Part shown: positions 49,542 to 61,096 of the stretch, one piece after another
Position numbering within the stretch: the first letter of the stretch is position 1
Layout: every line of letters starts with the position of its first letter
From: Oscheius dolichura
Lineage: Eukaryota > Nematoda > Chromadorea > Rhabditida > Rhabditidae
Direction of reading: 5' to 3'
DNA: 64,000 bases
Assembly (NCBI GenBank): GCA_932521035.1
Contig: OW051496.1
Location: 7,874,001 to 7,938,000 of the forward strand
The notes under the pieces: model-generated
The model's database searches: none
Told to the model about the DNA's origin: nothing
What the model saw: the letters and a program-made list of their open reading frames with translations, nothing else
Program-made: the position numbers and the translations under genes

Positions 49542-50428
49542 ATGACCCTGGGAGATGGATATGATTGGTTTTATTCGCTGATGGTTGGCAGCTTCGGGAG
49601 CAAACGTTACCGGCAGGAGAATCCCGACTATATGAAGACGTACTTCTTCTGCTTTCCCATGGATCCTGTTGTAAGTTCCAAACATTTCTTGAGAAGAGGA
49701 AAATGGGACCGAAACCGAGTCGGGGTCCAAACCTCCCTTTGAATAGAACAATCGGTGTCTGTCCTTTCCAGAGGCTCACCTGTCTCTACAGTCTCATTAC
49801 CCTTATGGTCTACCTTTCGATGATCCACACCTTCAGCCTTTATTCTCACTGCGCCAAGTACCTTCTTATTATTGGTGTAAGTCTACTTTTCTGTAGGAGC
49901 TAACCTGTTCCCCTCACTAAATCGAAGACAACAACAGTATTAACCATGTTTAGATGATGGAAGTTGCCCTTAAAATCGCCTGCCTCTGGTTGATGCTCGT
50001 TGGTCTGTTGAAGATGCGCAGCTACCTCCTGGCCCCCCAGCTCGTCATCTACTACGCTCTCTCCTTTGCCAGTCTCCTGACTTGCATCATCAGCCTGGTC
50101 TTTTACCTTACTGGCTATGACGGGCTGATGACTTCGCTCTTCTGTAGGCGAATCACGGGTAAGTTCATTTTAATCTCCCTTCCTTCCGTCTAAAATGCCT
50201 CTAGTCACAGTACAAGTCATTCCAGGTGGTTGTGTGAGTCCTATTGTGACCAGTGCCTGTGGAATTGTCTTCTTCTACCATGCCGGGCGGACTCTCAGCA
50301 AGGTGTACTTCAACACCTTGGACTTCGAAGATATGAGATTCGACGTGGACCCGATTGTCTGCTTCAGTAAGGACGACAAGGACGCCTCTTTTTCTCCGGA
50401 TGAGCCGAGTGCCCAGCCCTCCAACTGA
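49542..50428 (+). CDS. LAPTM-like four-span membrane protein J (divergent)
   Basis: Copy J, 213 residues. Exons are 49542-49670, 49772-49876, 49954-50158 and 50226-50428. The N-terminal part (YDWFYSLMVG, later YFFCFPMDPV) has lost the CCC motif. Exon 2 carries span 1 (LTCLYSLITLMVYLSMIHTF), exon 3 carries spans 2 and 3 split by KMRSYLLAP, exon 4 carries span 4. The C-terminal tail is acidic and lacks the C-Y-x-Y-L motif. Membership rests on exon phases (0, 0, 1), span order and position in the array. Confidence 0.7.
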
Positions 50429-51069
50429 TTTTTTCCGGTATTTTCAAAAACTTCTGTTTGTAACTATTTAACCTTTTGAACAATTGTGTAATTACAATTG
50501 TTTAATAAATATTGTACTAAACAATCGTCCTCCCGCTATCCTCCCATTTTCCCACAACAATACCGTGTTTTTCCTCTATACACAGATGTACCTCGAATAA
50601 AGTATCGATTCGCTCGTCTTGTTTGTTTCTGTTCAGTTACAAAGACTCGGGCAGATTGCGTGCGGGACTGACCCGAAACGCGAGAGAAGAAGTAAGCCCC
50701 CTGTCACTGCCGTCCTCTTCGAACTGTTTCACAATTGGCGGGAAATCTGACTGCCAGCAGAATGGTGTTCTCTACCCATTATCTCCTGTTGTAAATCTGC
50801 TCCTCATTACTTGTGCTGCCAACCAGCTGATTGTAAAAGGCCATCATATGTTCTTTTGTCCGAGGGCCTCTTTAGGAAGCCGCCTCGGTTGCTCACCACA
50901 TGTGGCCGTACCACACTCAACCAGCCCAGTGGTTTCTTCTACGTTTCTCCTCGTTTGTTTTATGCCGCCTTTTCTTGAAATCAGCGGTCATATTTCAAAG
51001 AATTCCTTCCTCTCCCAAGCTTATCCCACCTGTCCTCCTTCCTTTTCCTGGTTAATTTTACGTTTAGCT
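50429..51069. other. intergenic, no accepted gene
   Basis: A 214-codon open frame from 50623 spans this region, but it is the read-through of a CT-rich stretch into exon 1 of copy K and shows no domain or splice support. Confidence 0.45.
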
Positions 51070-51777
51070 ATGTGTTTCCTCTCGAAGCAGTTCAGAGAGA
51101 AGCATCCCGATGCTTTGAGGGTTTCCTGTCTCTGTGGGCATCAATTCTCCCCACTGGTGGGTGTTTTCTTCTTTTGGCTAAAACAACAGCCCCTTTTAGG
51201 TAACTTCTCGGGCAATCCTCGGTGTTACACTCATCCTCTACATTATATTACTCAATTCTTACCGTGAACTCTACGATTATCATGCACGGCCGCCGATAGT
51301 TGAGCCTATGAAGGTAATGCAATAGTTTATTTTAACCATTGATCAATTTTTTTCATTTCATTGCCTAAAATGTGGTTTCTTTCAGTGGATTTGCCTTGTC
51401 CTCTTCTCCGTGGCCGTCCTCCTCTCTCTCATCGGTCTCAAATACCTCGAGCCCCAGTTCCTCCTGCCCCAGATTTCGGTCTACGCCATTCTGGCTCTTC
51501 TCTCAACCATTGGTGGCCTCTCTTTCGTCCTAAACGCATTCCACCTTCCTCTCCTCGAGAAGTTTGCCCAGTTTTGGCTGGTTGAGGACCTTTTAAAAGG
51601 TATAAATGTCTATTTCCAAACAGTAAACCTCTTGTAGACAAGGCCATCGCTGCCCTCCTCTCCATCGTCTTCTTCCTCTTTGCTATCTACTTCAAATTCT
51701 GCACCCTAACTCTTCTCAAATGTTATATCTTCCTGAAGACGAAGCAGATGGACGAGTGTGCTTTCCAGCCCATTTGA
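51070..51777 (+). CDS. LAPTM-like four-span membrane protein K (divergent)
   Basis: Copy K, 184 residues. Exons are 51070-51156, 51200-51313, 51386-51599 and 51638-51777. It opens MCFLSKQFREKHPDALRVSC, a start whose SKxxR...P pattern recurs in copies L and M. Span 1 is ILGVTLILYIILL; spans 2 and 3 flank GLKYLEPQFLLPQ; span 4 precedes LLKCYIFLKTKQMDE, a variant of the family's Cys-Tyr tail. TTTAG lies two bases before the ATG. Confidence 0.75.
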
Positions 51778-51969
51778 CATTCTTCTCACCTTCTCTTCTT
51801 GTAAATATTATATATGTACATTGTATAAACTGTGGTTCGACCCTTGTCTATTTGGGAGAAGAGGGGAGACGCGGGATGGAGAGCGGGTGTTTACCTATCA
51901 ATATGCACACTGCATCATTTCACAGTGGTTGTCATTAGAACCTATTGATTATCTTCTCCTCTCTGTCAG

Positions 51970-51977
51970 TATAAAAA
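51970..51977 (+). promoter_or_regulatory. TATA box of copy L
   Basis: TATAAAAA lies 35 bases before the copy L start codon, so transcription probably starts immediately before the ATG with little or no 5' UTR. Confidence 0.55.
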
Positions 51978-52004
51978 GGGGCGAGTCTCCTCCCGTCGGC
52001 GGCC

Positions 52005-52632
52005 ATGTGGATCTATTCCAAAAAACACCGTCAAAGCCATCCGGAGACTTATTTCTTCTATAGTACCTATCGTCCCATGGCGAGTTTCCCTTCTAATTAA
52101 CCTTAAAAATCATTTTCTAGAAGCCAGCCTACTTCTGTGTTATCCTTACCTCTATCATCTTCCTAAAATACGCCTATCTCACCTGGTCCCCTCAACTGCC
52201 CGTCATTGCCAAGCTCTGCCATGTAACAATCTTCCATATTTCTTATATTCCAAAAATCTAGACTAGCCTTCTTGTAACCTACTTATTTTTCACCGCCTTG
52301 GTCCTGATTGGAATATGTACAACAAGATATGACGTCCTTGTTCTCAAGATTACTGTAGATCTGGGAGTCTGCGTTCTTCTCACCGGGATGGCCATCACCA
52401 GCTTGTGTTTCTGTGTATTTGGAGAAGGCGATCATCCTGGTGAGTCATTCTTGGTCGCTTTTCCTAAAACTGAACTGTAGACCATTTCCGCGATCTTCTA
52501 GCCTATTCAATTGAACTGGTCTTTTTCATTATCTCCGAGTTTGCTCTTCTCAAGTGCCACCACTACCAAAAGGAGTATCTTCCCACCCTGCCGGGAGTCG
52601 CCTGCTTTGCCAACGCTACTTATTACGGCTAA
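52005..52632 (+). CDS. LAPTM-like four-span membrane protein L (divergent)
   Basis: Copy L, 168 residues. Exons are 52005-52079, 52121-52222, 52262-52439 and 52481-52632. It begins MWIYSKKHRQSHPETYFF. The first donor is GC rather than GT (ATG then GCGAGT), because no GT donor keeps the frame. Span 4 is followed by FALLKCHHYQKEY. The gene belongs with K and M, the shortest subgroup of the array, and is separated from copy M by only 265 bp. Confidence 0.72.
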
Positions 52633-52897
52633 TCCTTGGTCACTTCCATTCGGTGAGATCCCTCTTTGTATCAGAATATTCCAAAATGAACTATGCCTCT
52701 TTCTGTGTGTCTCTTTATCCCTCTTCTCTTTTTCTCCCCCTTCTTATCACCATCTGTCTCATCCCGGCCTCATGCAGGTGTGGGTTTACAATTTTTTCTC
52801 TCCCCCTGCTCGATTGCGTGATGAGGAAAACAGGGGAGGGCAAAGCGTATTGTCATTGTCCATTTCGGCCCTCACTGTCCCATTGACCGGCCGGGCC

Positions 52898-53533
52898 ATG
52901 TGGTTCGTCTCGAAAGCATACCGCGACACCACCCCGGAATGGTACCGGCCTAAACTCTGTGGTCAAAGATTTCACTGTACTGTGAGTTTACCTCTTTCAT
53001 TGTAAAATTCCTTAAATTGTTTTAGCAATTGGGCTATGTTTTCGCAATCTTCAGTATATTATTTTATGCGATTCTCGGAAAACTCATCTGGGAGCATACT
53101 CCAGCTTCTCCGGAATCTCATCTGTGCATTGCGAGTATTTTTTTCTTACTCTATATAACTCTTCTACAGTTTGTCGATATCCCCATCGAGATCGGTTTCA
53201 TCGCTTTGTTCTGTTTTGGACTCAAGAAGAAGAAACATCTCTGTCTCATCCCCAAGATTGCTCTCGATATCATCCTCGCCGTTCAGACTCCCGTGGAATT
53301 TGGCTATCGCGGCTTGAGTAAGGCTTTACTCCGTTTTTAAAGTTAAAAAAACCAGAGCCCGGATAATATATACCCCATTTCAGAGACTCCTGTCCTTGTC
53401 GAAGGCTACATCTTGTCGTTTTTTCTTCTTCTTCGAATCCTATGTCCAGCTGATGTGTTTCTACTACATCAAGTACAACCTCGATGCTGAATTCGATCTC
53501 ACTGACTACTACATGGAAATGGAAGAGTATTGA
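52898..53533 (+). pseudogene. LAPTM-like copy M with probable frameshift
   Basis: Exons are 52898-52981, 53026-53130, 53170-53317 and 53384-53533. The protein begins MWFVSKAYRDTTPEWYRP; span 1 is in exon 2 and span 2 follows FVDIPIEIGF. The intron after exon 2 uses a GC donor (GCGAGT). In the last exon the expected phase reads KTPVLVEGYILSFF and then hits a stop, while the tail FFESYVQLMCFYYIKYNLDA lies one base out of register. The switch falls at a T6 run followed by CTT repeats near 53415, so it is a one-base indel or a sequencing error. If corrected it would be about 161 residues. Confidence 0.6.
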
Positions 53534-54219
53534 CTGATCTTTTAATCGGGAACTGTTGTTTGCTACGGAAATGATTATAATTCAGCCATTATTCCTAATT
53601 AATTGTGACTGTTTTGCATGGTGTGCCGACAGTGGCCGGCTGGCTTTATCTCCCCCTCTTTTTATGTTTATATGATAATAAACAGATCTTCCGCCACTTC
53701 TTCTCTACATTGTTTACCAGAGGAGCTAACCCAGGGGCCACGCTGGGGCACGAGACCGACACACAACCTTTCCCAGGGCGTACAAAAAGAATGGCGGTAT
53801 CATTTCGTCCACCCAAGTACAGCCGCCGGGCCGTCTTTCGAAGAAATTCTTCCTTGTTTATCATGCTACCTACGTAATCGCGTAAGTTACACCTTCTCAA
53901 TTTATTTTGAAAGATATTGACCCAATTTGGAGGGGTGACACATCGTTGTCTTGTTGACTTCCCCCCGAAAGGCAGGGGATCTTGCAGTTCCCGCGCTTTC
54001 TCGATTCCCAGCTGGAAAAGGGAAGATATGTTGATGTTTGAGCTTGTTTAGAACTATTTCCAACGCCTGAATTGTTGCCCACCGCCCCAGTGTTGTCTCC
54101 CCCCTCGGGTGATGAGAGTGCCGGCCCTTACTCACCCCGCACCTAAACACATCTCCTGTTCATTGTTCATTGATTTTCGCCACATCTTTCCCTGTCCAAT
54201 TCTTCTTTTTTGGATAGAA
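53534..54219. other. intergenic, no feature
   Basis: A 686-bp spacer with short overlapping frames on both strands and no motif or splice support. Confidence 0.45.
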
Positions 54220-55264
54220 ATGATTCTCCCCAAGAAAAATGGAAAGAAATCGGCCAGTGAGATTAATTTCGACTCCAGAATACCGCATATTGTCATGGAT
54301 TGCGGCAGGAGACGGATCAGTTGTCACTCCTACGTTAGTTTTTTGCTTCAAGGAAGGGGAAAAGTGTATTTTTTAGACAATCAGTTGGATTTTGGCTCTA
54401 TTTAATCTGTCAGTTGTGATTACCTTCGGAATACAGCTATTTTCCATTGGATTGAAGAATTTTTATCCGGATGAGGTGAGTCTAGGAACGAGAGGACAGA
54501 AAAGGTCTCATTTACCGTTGGAAGCAGACTATAGGCTAGCTTTTCCGGCAACATTTGACCTCTTTGCCCTCTAGGGGTCAGAGGAAGCGTGAACCCCTTT
54601 ATGTCAATACAAAACCACCGGGATTATATACACAAAATGATCCATAAGGCATTTTTGTCGTCTCGGAGACTTTTACCCGGGCTAATCACCCCAATAGGGG
54701 CGATTCAAGAAGTATTTCATGGACCTGACCCCGACTCAATGATTTCCTTTCTTTCCAGACGGCTAAATACTTCCTATTTGCCATTCCTGTTCTCTCCTAC
54801 ATGGTTGGTCTTCTACTGAAGATCCGTCTAATGATCGTCCCCCTGATGGGTGTCTATATAGCGATTATCGGCCTTCTCTGGCTCCTGGCCGGCTGCCTCT
54901 GTCTCCACTCCTTCTTCCCATCCATTTTTGCCTATCTCTATTACAATGTGAGTCAGCTTCTGTTCATTTCATTCCTTTCTTTTCAGTCCCAGTATCATAA
55001 ATTCAAATATTTTATAACTTCGTATGAGGAGAGAGTCGGTAAGGCCTTTCTCTTGCCCTAAATTGGAAATATTCAGTCTCCTTCGTCTTTTCCCTCTGCC
55101 TGGCCACTGTCCTGATGACCATTTCTGTCTTTTTCATTGGATCTCTTCATGTGATGAGGAAGGCTTACAATTATATGGATCGGAAGGAAGATGGCCGTTC
55201 CCCGACGTATATTCCCCAAGAACCGATCGACTTCTTCGATGATGAACCTCCAGAATCCGTCTAA
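54220..55264 (+). CDS. LAPTM-like four-span membrane protein N
   Basis: Copy N, 213 residues. Exons are 54220-54333, 54377-54475, 54759-54947, 54987-55038 and 55077-55264. Exons 2, 3 and 4 (99, 189 and 52 nt) have lengths seen in copies B, C and G although the sequence is far diverged. Cys in MDCGRRRISCHSY replace the CCC motif. Span 4 precedes VMRKAYNYMDRKEDGRSP and a long acidic Pro-rich tail ending EPIDFFDDEPPESV. Confidence 0.82.
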
Positions 55265-56143
55265 AACCCGTCATATATCCTCCTGTCCCCACTACCTGTG
55301 ATCTAAAATGTGTCAGAAAAGAAGAAATCCAAAGCAGATATCTATCCCAATAAACTATGTCCTTTCTCCCCTCATCTTTCCACATGGCAGAGACGCTTTT
55401 TGCGCTAGCCTCAGCGGTTTCCCGACCCGACAACTGGACCCCGTTTATCCCTGGAGAGCGTCCCGGAAAGGGATTCTTCTTGCTCTTTTCTTATTTTTCC
55501 ATAATTCTTCAAGTGGTTTTTGTAGACAATTCTAGAATAATCGATAAATATGTTTGCCGTTTCGTTTATTCCTGGAGAGCGTCCAGCTCTTTCGAAATAC
55601 AACCTCGGACATGTTTACAAGTTTTCTGACCGAAAACACGGGGCAGACGGAATATATTTGTCGGGTATCTTATCGTCCAGCTGGGTATAAACCAATGGCT
55701 TTGCCCCTTTTCTCCTAGGGCCATCTTAACTTACAACTCATTTGTCAGGTTGCTTCCCTGGCCAGTTGTCAGTGACAAGTGACTATTTTGAGCCGACCTG
55801 TGTCTGGTCAGAAACGGATGACACAAAGAGATGACTCGCTCCCTTTCCTATTACTCGCACTGGGCTGGCCGATATTAGCTCGCAAGTTTATCAAATTCCT
55901 TCCACTCTTCTTCCAAGTACATGCTGTCCTCTCCGTTCTCCTTGTCAACTGTATTTCTCCTCTGCGTCTTTTGGAACCAACTGCTTTTTACAGGGGCGGG
56001 ATCCGCTCCTCTCTGGCCGTGTCCTGTCTGCTCCCTCACTTCGATTGACCGGCCGAGACCCTCCGCCCCTTGTCCGCCTTCACCCTTCTTCTCTCGTCCA
56101 TTTTTCTTTTCTCCTCCAATTTAAAACATTTCAGAAGAGCGAC
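55265..56143. other. intergenic, no feature
   Basis: An 879-bp spacer, CT-rich toward the right, ending in a TTTCAG ten bases before the next start codon. No coding region supported. Confidence 0.45.
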
Positions 56144-56900
56144 ATGGATTTTATGCATGCGAACAGGAATCCGAACGATCCGCGATTTTACATTGCTCGT
56201 AATTACTGGCTCCGTTGTAGCGTGAGTACTTTTGGTGCTCTTATCCAATTCTTCTCCAGACTCTCGCCTATCTCATAACTGCTGCCCACATTGCCCTCAG
56301 CATTGTTGCTTCAGTGGAGATGATTGTTTTCTACGTCCATGGAAAGTATAGCATTTCTATGCAGCCTGTAGGTTTTCTATTTTTTGAAGGGGTTTCGGAT
56401 TAATTAGCCTTTTACGAACAAAATGCCTTCCAGTATGCCCTCCTCCTCATGTTCCTCACTTGTTCCGGCCTTCTCTGCTATGGAAACTTCGGTAAAAAGG
56501 GAGCTTGGGTCGAGGGTGTCAGCGAGATGTACCTGGCAGTCGCTGTGCTTGTTACCGTCTTTATGATCTACTCATTCCACATGGCCATCTTTCCGGACAT
56601 TTTCGCCCGCCCGTTTATGGTATAGACTACGGTATTTGAGGAATAACGCGAATTTCAGACGGATGATGATTTCCGCCGCTTATTGAAGACTTCCGAGTCC
56701 CGTAACGGTAAGATCCGTAACCTGAGCATTTATTGGCATTTTCAGACATTTTCGGCAAGTATATGTTCATCTCCAGTTGCTATGGTATGATCGCCTTCCT
56801 TCTATTTAATGTCCGTATGATCTTGGCCAAGTACGGCCGTCAGCTGATTATTCTCTATGGACAGGCCGATGGGGCCGGGGAGGCGTTCATCATGAACTAG
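56144..56900 (+). CDS. LAPTM-like four-span membrane protein O
   Basis: Copy O, 191 residues. Exons are 56144-56221, 56260-56367, 56434-56619, 56659-56707 and 56746-56900. Exon 3 is 186 nt, one codon shorter than the common form. The span 1 entry is TLAYLITAAHIALS; exon 4 encodes a short polar loop (DDDFRRLLKTSESRN); span 4 is ISSCYGMIAFLLFNV. The C-terminal Cys-Tyr motif is missing. The five-exon layout with phases 0, 0, 0, 1 equals that of copies G and N. Confidence 0.78.
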
Positions 56901-57190
56901 CAAGTATCTTTCCTAGCCTTTTTTGGCTCACAATATGTTGAACTTGAACGAGTTGTCAAAAATCGAGCAATAAAGCAATCTTTGTACCTTATTTCTTGGG
57001 GTGAAATACGTTGAAAATCACAAAATATAATCTTCGAAATTCGCAAGGAACGCGAAAAAGAGATTACGAGCTTTTCAAGCAGATGGCGTCCAAGAAGCGG
57101 AAGCACGATAGTAAAAAGCTGTGCTTTATATTGTAGCGGTTTCCTGCCCTCTCGAGGTTTCAATTCTGTCCTCCTTGACGTTTTCTACCG

Positions 57191-58853
57191 ATGAACACGG
57201 TTGAACTTCTCCTGTCCTCCCTATTCGCTGCCATCTCGGGAAACGGGGTCGAGAACTGGATAACATGGCCCCGTAATACTGTGCCCTTCTACTGCGACAA
57301 AGAGTTCAGTAAGTTGTCTGCCCCTCGTGTTAACTCAGTTTTAGGTTATGAGCAATGTCTCCGTCTCCGAACCGCTGCTCAGGAAATCCAATCCCATACC
57401 TGTATCAATTTTCTTGAAAAACCTTTCGGAAGACAGCCGAAATGGATCCATGTTATGAAAAAAGGCGGCTGCTACACGAATGGTTTGGGGATAAATCGCC
57501 ATGGAAATAATCTACTCTCCCTGGCGGATGGATGCTTTCAGAAGGTAGGGAATCGGGTGCTTTTAACCCATTTTTGCCCGAATTTCATATTTCAAGAAAT
57601 TTTTTACTGGAAGATGAGAGTAGATCCATACGATGGCGTCTCTCGCCGTCATAGAAAAAGGCTTAATTCTGGTAAAACGCTGTCGATTCCTCACTGTGAC
57701 GTTCCAAACCGTTAGAAACCAGCTCAGTTATCTGACGGCCAGAAGCGCTATCGAATGAACCTATTTTTCAAGAAAAAAATTTTCCAACTTGAACGAAAAA
57801 CACCAAAAGCAAAAAATGTTCATTTTTGAACACATGGGAATGAATGGGTTAAATATACAAAACCACTTTAGCAAACCATAATTCACGAATTGTTCCATGC
57901 TTTGGGAGTTAATCATATGCATCAGCGAAGAGACAGAAGCCGTTATGTATCAGTCAATTGGGAAATGGTACCGTTGGGGTTTGAATCGCAGTTCCCCATA
58001 AACAGGTACCCAAATGATGTGAACATACCTTATGATTACTCGAGTGTCATGCACTATGACATATTGTAAGTAGCTTCTCATTTCCTTTTCATTGTTAACT
58101 TTCAGAGGAGGAGCACTGGTCCCAACGGACTCCAACTACGGTCAATTCCTGGGTAATGCCCGAGGCGCCTCCTTCTACGACTATCACACCGTGAACAAGC
58201 TCTATGGCTGTTACAGTAAGCAGTTTAGGGGAAGATCTAGTATCGTTTCCAGAGAATTGCCCTCAAGAATCCTTCAAGAAGTGTAAAAATGGAGGAATTC
58301 CGAATCCACGCGACTGTTCCAAGTGCAACTGCCCATCTGGATATACTGGAGACTTCTGCGATCGAAAAGTAACCCCCTTTATCGACAGAAAATGGATATT
58401 TTAGCCTCCCACTGTCAAGGCTACGAATTCCTGGAAGAAAATCCGTTTGACGAGCCCATCTCTCCCGGCATTCTCCTTCCATAAGAAGGAAAATATCCTA
58501 TGGATTCAGGTGACCTTACCTTGAATCTATGAATTGAAAAATCTTCAGGCACCTCATAAAAATAAAGTGGAGGTTCGAATAAATCAGATGGGAATGAGTT
58601 TCAATGAAGAGCTCCAAGGAAATTGTTTACATTATGGCTTGGAGATAAAGTCGATCCAGGATCAGCGTCTAGGCGGACCAATGTGAGTTCTTTCCCTCTT
58701 TCAAGTAACAATTCTTGGTATTATAGCGTCTGTAATCCCAATAAGACGAAGTCAAACCATATCTACCGTAGCCATTCGAACCTTCTCCCTCTGATCGCCT
58801 ACAACGGTATCAAAGGACAGCAATACTATGAAATGGAGTACCGCTACGTGTAA
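57191..58853 (+). CDS. astacin metalloprotease with EGF and CUB domains
   Basis: Secreted zinc metalloprotease of the nematode astacin group, 367 residues as modelled. Exons are 57191-57308, 57345-57544, 57872-58065, 58106-58215, 58253-58368, 58405-58509, 58549-58682 and 58727-58853. After a short hydrophobic start come WPRNTVPFY, an AAQEIQSHTCINF helix, and the zinc site HELFHALGVNHMHQRRDR. The Met-turn is SSVMHYD. An EGF-like module follows (CKNGGIPNPRDC to CNCPSGYTGDFC), then a CUB-like domain ending YEMEYRYV. Two oddities: no propeptide is visible before the catalytic domain, and the Glu that normally follows the third zinc His is Met. An upstream exon could be missing. The intron 57545-57871 holds a repeat-like stretch. 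Confidence 0.88.
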
Positions 58854-59083
58854 CATTAGGTCATCAAATAAATAATTGTTCTTGTCTCGAGAACTATATT
58901 TGGGAATATTGGTAACGGGCGAGAGCCAGGGCGGCGACCGTCTTTGGAGAAAGAGTCTCCCAATCGAAGCCGCACCCCAGCCCCTCTTTCCCAGCGTGTA
59001 TTTGGCTATAAGACCTGGGTCATTTGATGGCGGTTGTCGCCGCCTCCTAGCTGAATCTTTTCTCAAAACTTCAAAGTGTCATA

Positions 59084-60461
59084 CAGTGCGTCAAGAAAGT
59101 ATAAGTCCACCCCGTTTTTCACCAGATTGCGGACACTCTGTTAACTTCAAAGTTTGATATTGTTATTATCTGAAAGAGCAGCCTCAATAACCCCTAATAA
59201 TTTCTCAATTACTCAAAAATACGATAGTTCCGGCTGTTGGCTCGCGGAACACTGAAAACCGCTGTCAAGAAAGTATAAGTCCACGCGCAGAATATCGCGA
59301 TTTCCATTGGATATTTTGGATTCTTCCAATTTCTTTTGTTCGTACGGGTGGGCTGGCTTGCTCTTTACCAATATTGATAAGAAAAATGGCACATCCAGAA
59401 GAAAAATATGTTGCTTGACCCGAATTACTCCGCGCCGCCTCCTCACACCATAGCCCATCAAAACGATATTTTCAGCTGTTGAAAATGGTTTTAAACGGTT
59501 TGTCAGCATCGATTTAGTTGGGAAGCTTTTTTCTACCATTTTGGAAGAAGCAAAACCCCTCGGAGTTGGCTTGTTTTTGCTCGAAAGGCTGGGTATCAAA
59601 AAGTAAAAAGCCTTTTGTGGAGTGTATACCGGAGGTAACACAAAAATAAGTGTGCCACATTGTAAAGGGCGTCTTAAATTACCCTAATTCGTGTTTTATC
59701 TTATAAGAACGGGTGGTACCCGAGGGTCCCACTCGTTACAGTGAGCCGCCCGCAATTTGCTCCAATTTTCAATAGAAAATAAGGATATTTTGTGTCATGC
59801 TGCTTCGAGGACCAGCGCGCTCAGTTATGGCGACATTCTAACTCTCTAGCAAGTGGTTTATGAAAGTAGAGATTGCTAGCAATAAATTCATATATTCTGT
59901 TGCTGAGAACACCTTTTTACTGTGACCGAAGCATGCCCGAAAGACTGATGATCGCGTCCAGGCATGCTTTGGGAGGATCAAAAAGGATGTTTTTGCAGGG
60001 GAAGATTATTAAAACGACTTTGCCTATGTAAATCGATGCTGATACATCGTTTAAAACCATTTTCAACAGCTGAAAATATCGTTTTGATGGGCTATGGTGT
60101 GAGGAGGCGGCGCGGAGTAATTCGGGTCAAGCAACATATTTTTCTTCTGGATGTGCCATTTTTCTTATCAATATTGGTAAAGAGCAAGCCAGCCCACCCG
60201 TACGAACAAAAGAAATTGGAAGAATCCAAAATATCCAATGGAAATCGCGATATTCTGCGCATGGACTTATACTTTCTTGACAGCGGTTTTCAGTGTTCCG
60301 CGGGCCAACAGCCGGAACTATCGTATTTTTGAGTAATTGAGCCGTTATTAGGAGTTATTGCGGCTGCTCTTTCAGATAATAACAATATCAAACTTTGAAG
60401 TTAACAGAGTGTCCGCAATCTGGTGAAAAACGGGGTGGACTTATACTTTCTTGACGCACTG
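59084..60461. mobile_element. non-autonomous Tc1/mariner-like element
   Basis: A 1378-bp element flanked by TA on both sides. Its ends are inverted repeats starting CAGTGCGTCAAGAAAGTATA, each about 428 bp (59084-59511 and 60034-60461). Within each arm the block CAAGAAAGTATAAGTCCAC occurs twice, about 175 bp apart, giving the paired direct-repeat arrangement known from long-repeat Tc1-like elements. The central 520 bp contain no transposase. Two long open frames, one in each arm, are mirror translations of the repeat and are not taken as genes. Confidence 0.87.
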
Positions 60462-61096
60462 TAGTGAAGAATCGACAGCGTTTGACTGGATTCTGATCCC
60501 TTTTCTATAGCCAGGGTTCGGTCAGCTAGCGGTCAGAAAGGCCCAGGTTTTGTTTTGTCAACGCCGGGGATTCGACCAAAACCAACGAAAGGGGGAAACT
60601 GTAACGCGGAGCCTCCGCCAACACAAAACGGGGACGTCGGCCGGCGAAGGCGCCCCTCTCAATAAAACTGGGCCTACGAGCAGAATAACCACTGGAAGAT
60701 GGGAGGAGAATACTGTAGGGACGGAGGAGACGGCTGCGGCCAGCGGGAGTACGGGGACGAGAGGGACGACGACGGAAGAGACGACCACGGAGGGCAGGAT
60801 GCCTCGATGGCCAACGAGCTGCGGGGACAAGCGACGACGTGGGGAGAAGAAGAAGGGAAAAAGTCGTTTCCGTATGTGTAAGTGTCTCTTTCGGTACGAG
60901 GCCGCAATTTCAGCCCGCTGACAGCGGAGAACAAGACATGTAAAGACGTTCCACTGATTAGACTAATCTCCTGACCGGTAAAAATGAGAACCCTGTCATT
61001 GTCTAACCCCCCCCCCCCCCCCCCCCAATCCCTTCATTTCCTACTCTGCTCGACTACTTACCTGTGTGTGATTTTTTCCTCTGTGAAAAAACAACA
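60462..61096. other. intergenic with poly-C tract
   Basis: Contains a run of 20 C bases at 61007-61026 about 70 bp before copy P, and a low-complexity open frame at 60550-60921 rich in Thr, Glu and Gly codons that lacks any splice or domain support. Confidence 0.45.
61007..61026. repeat. poly-C homopolymer
   Basis: Run of 20 C bases, the longest homopolymer in the window. Confidence 0.9.

Noticed and set aside
50623-51267. 214-codon open frame before copy K
   Set aside because: Read-through of spacer into copy K exon 1; no hydrophobic spans or motifs before the family start.
59213-60332. Matching open frames in both arms of the Tc1-like element
   Set aside because: They are translations of the inverted repeat arms; no transposase residues were seen.
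60550-60921. Thr/Glu/Gly-rich open frame
   Set aside because: Low complexity, no start context and open in several frames on both strands.
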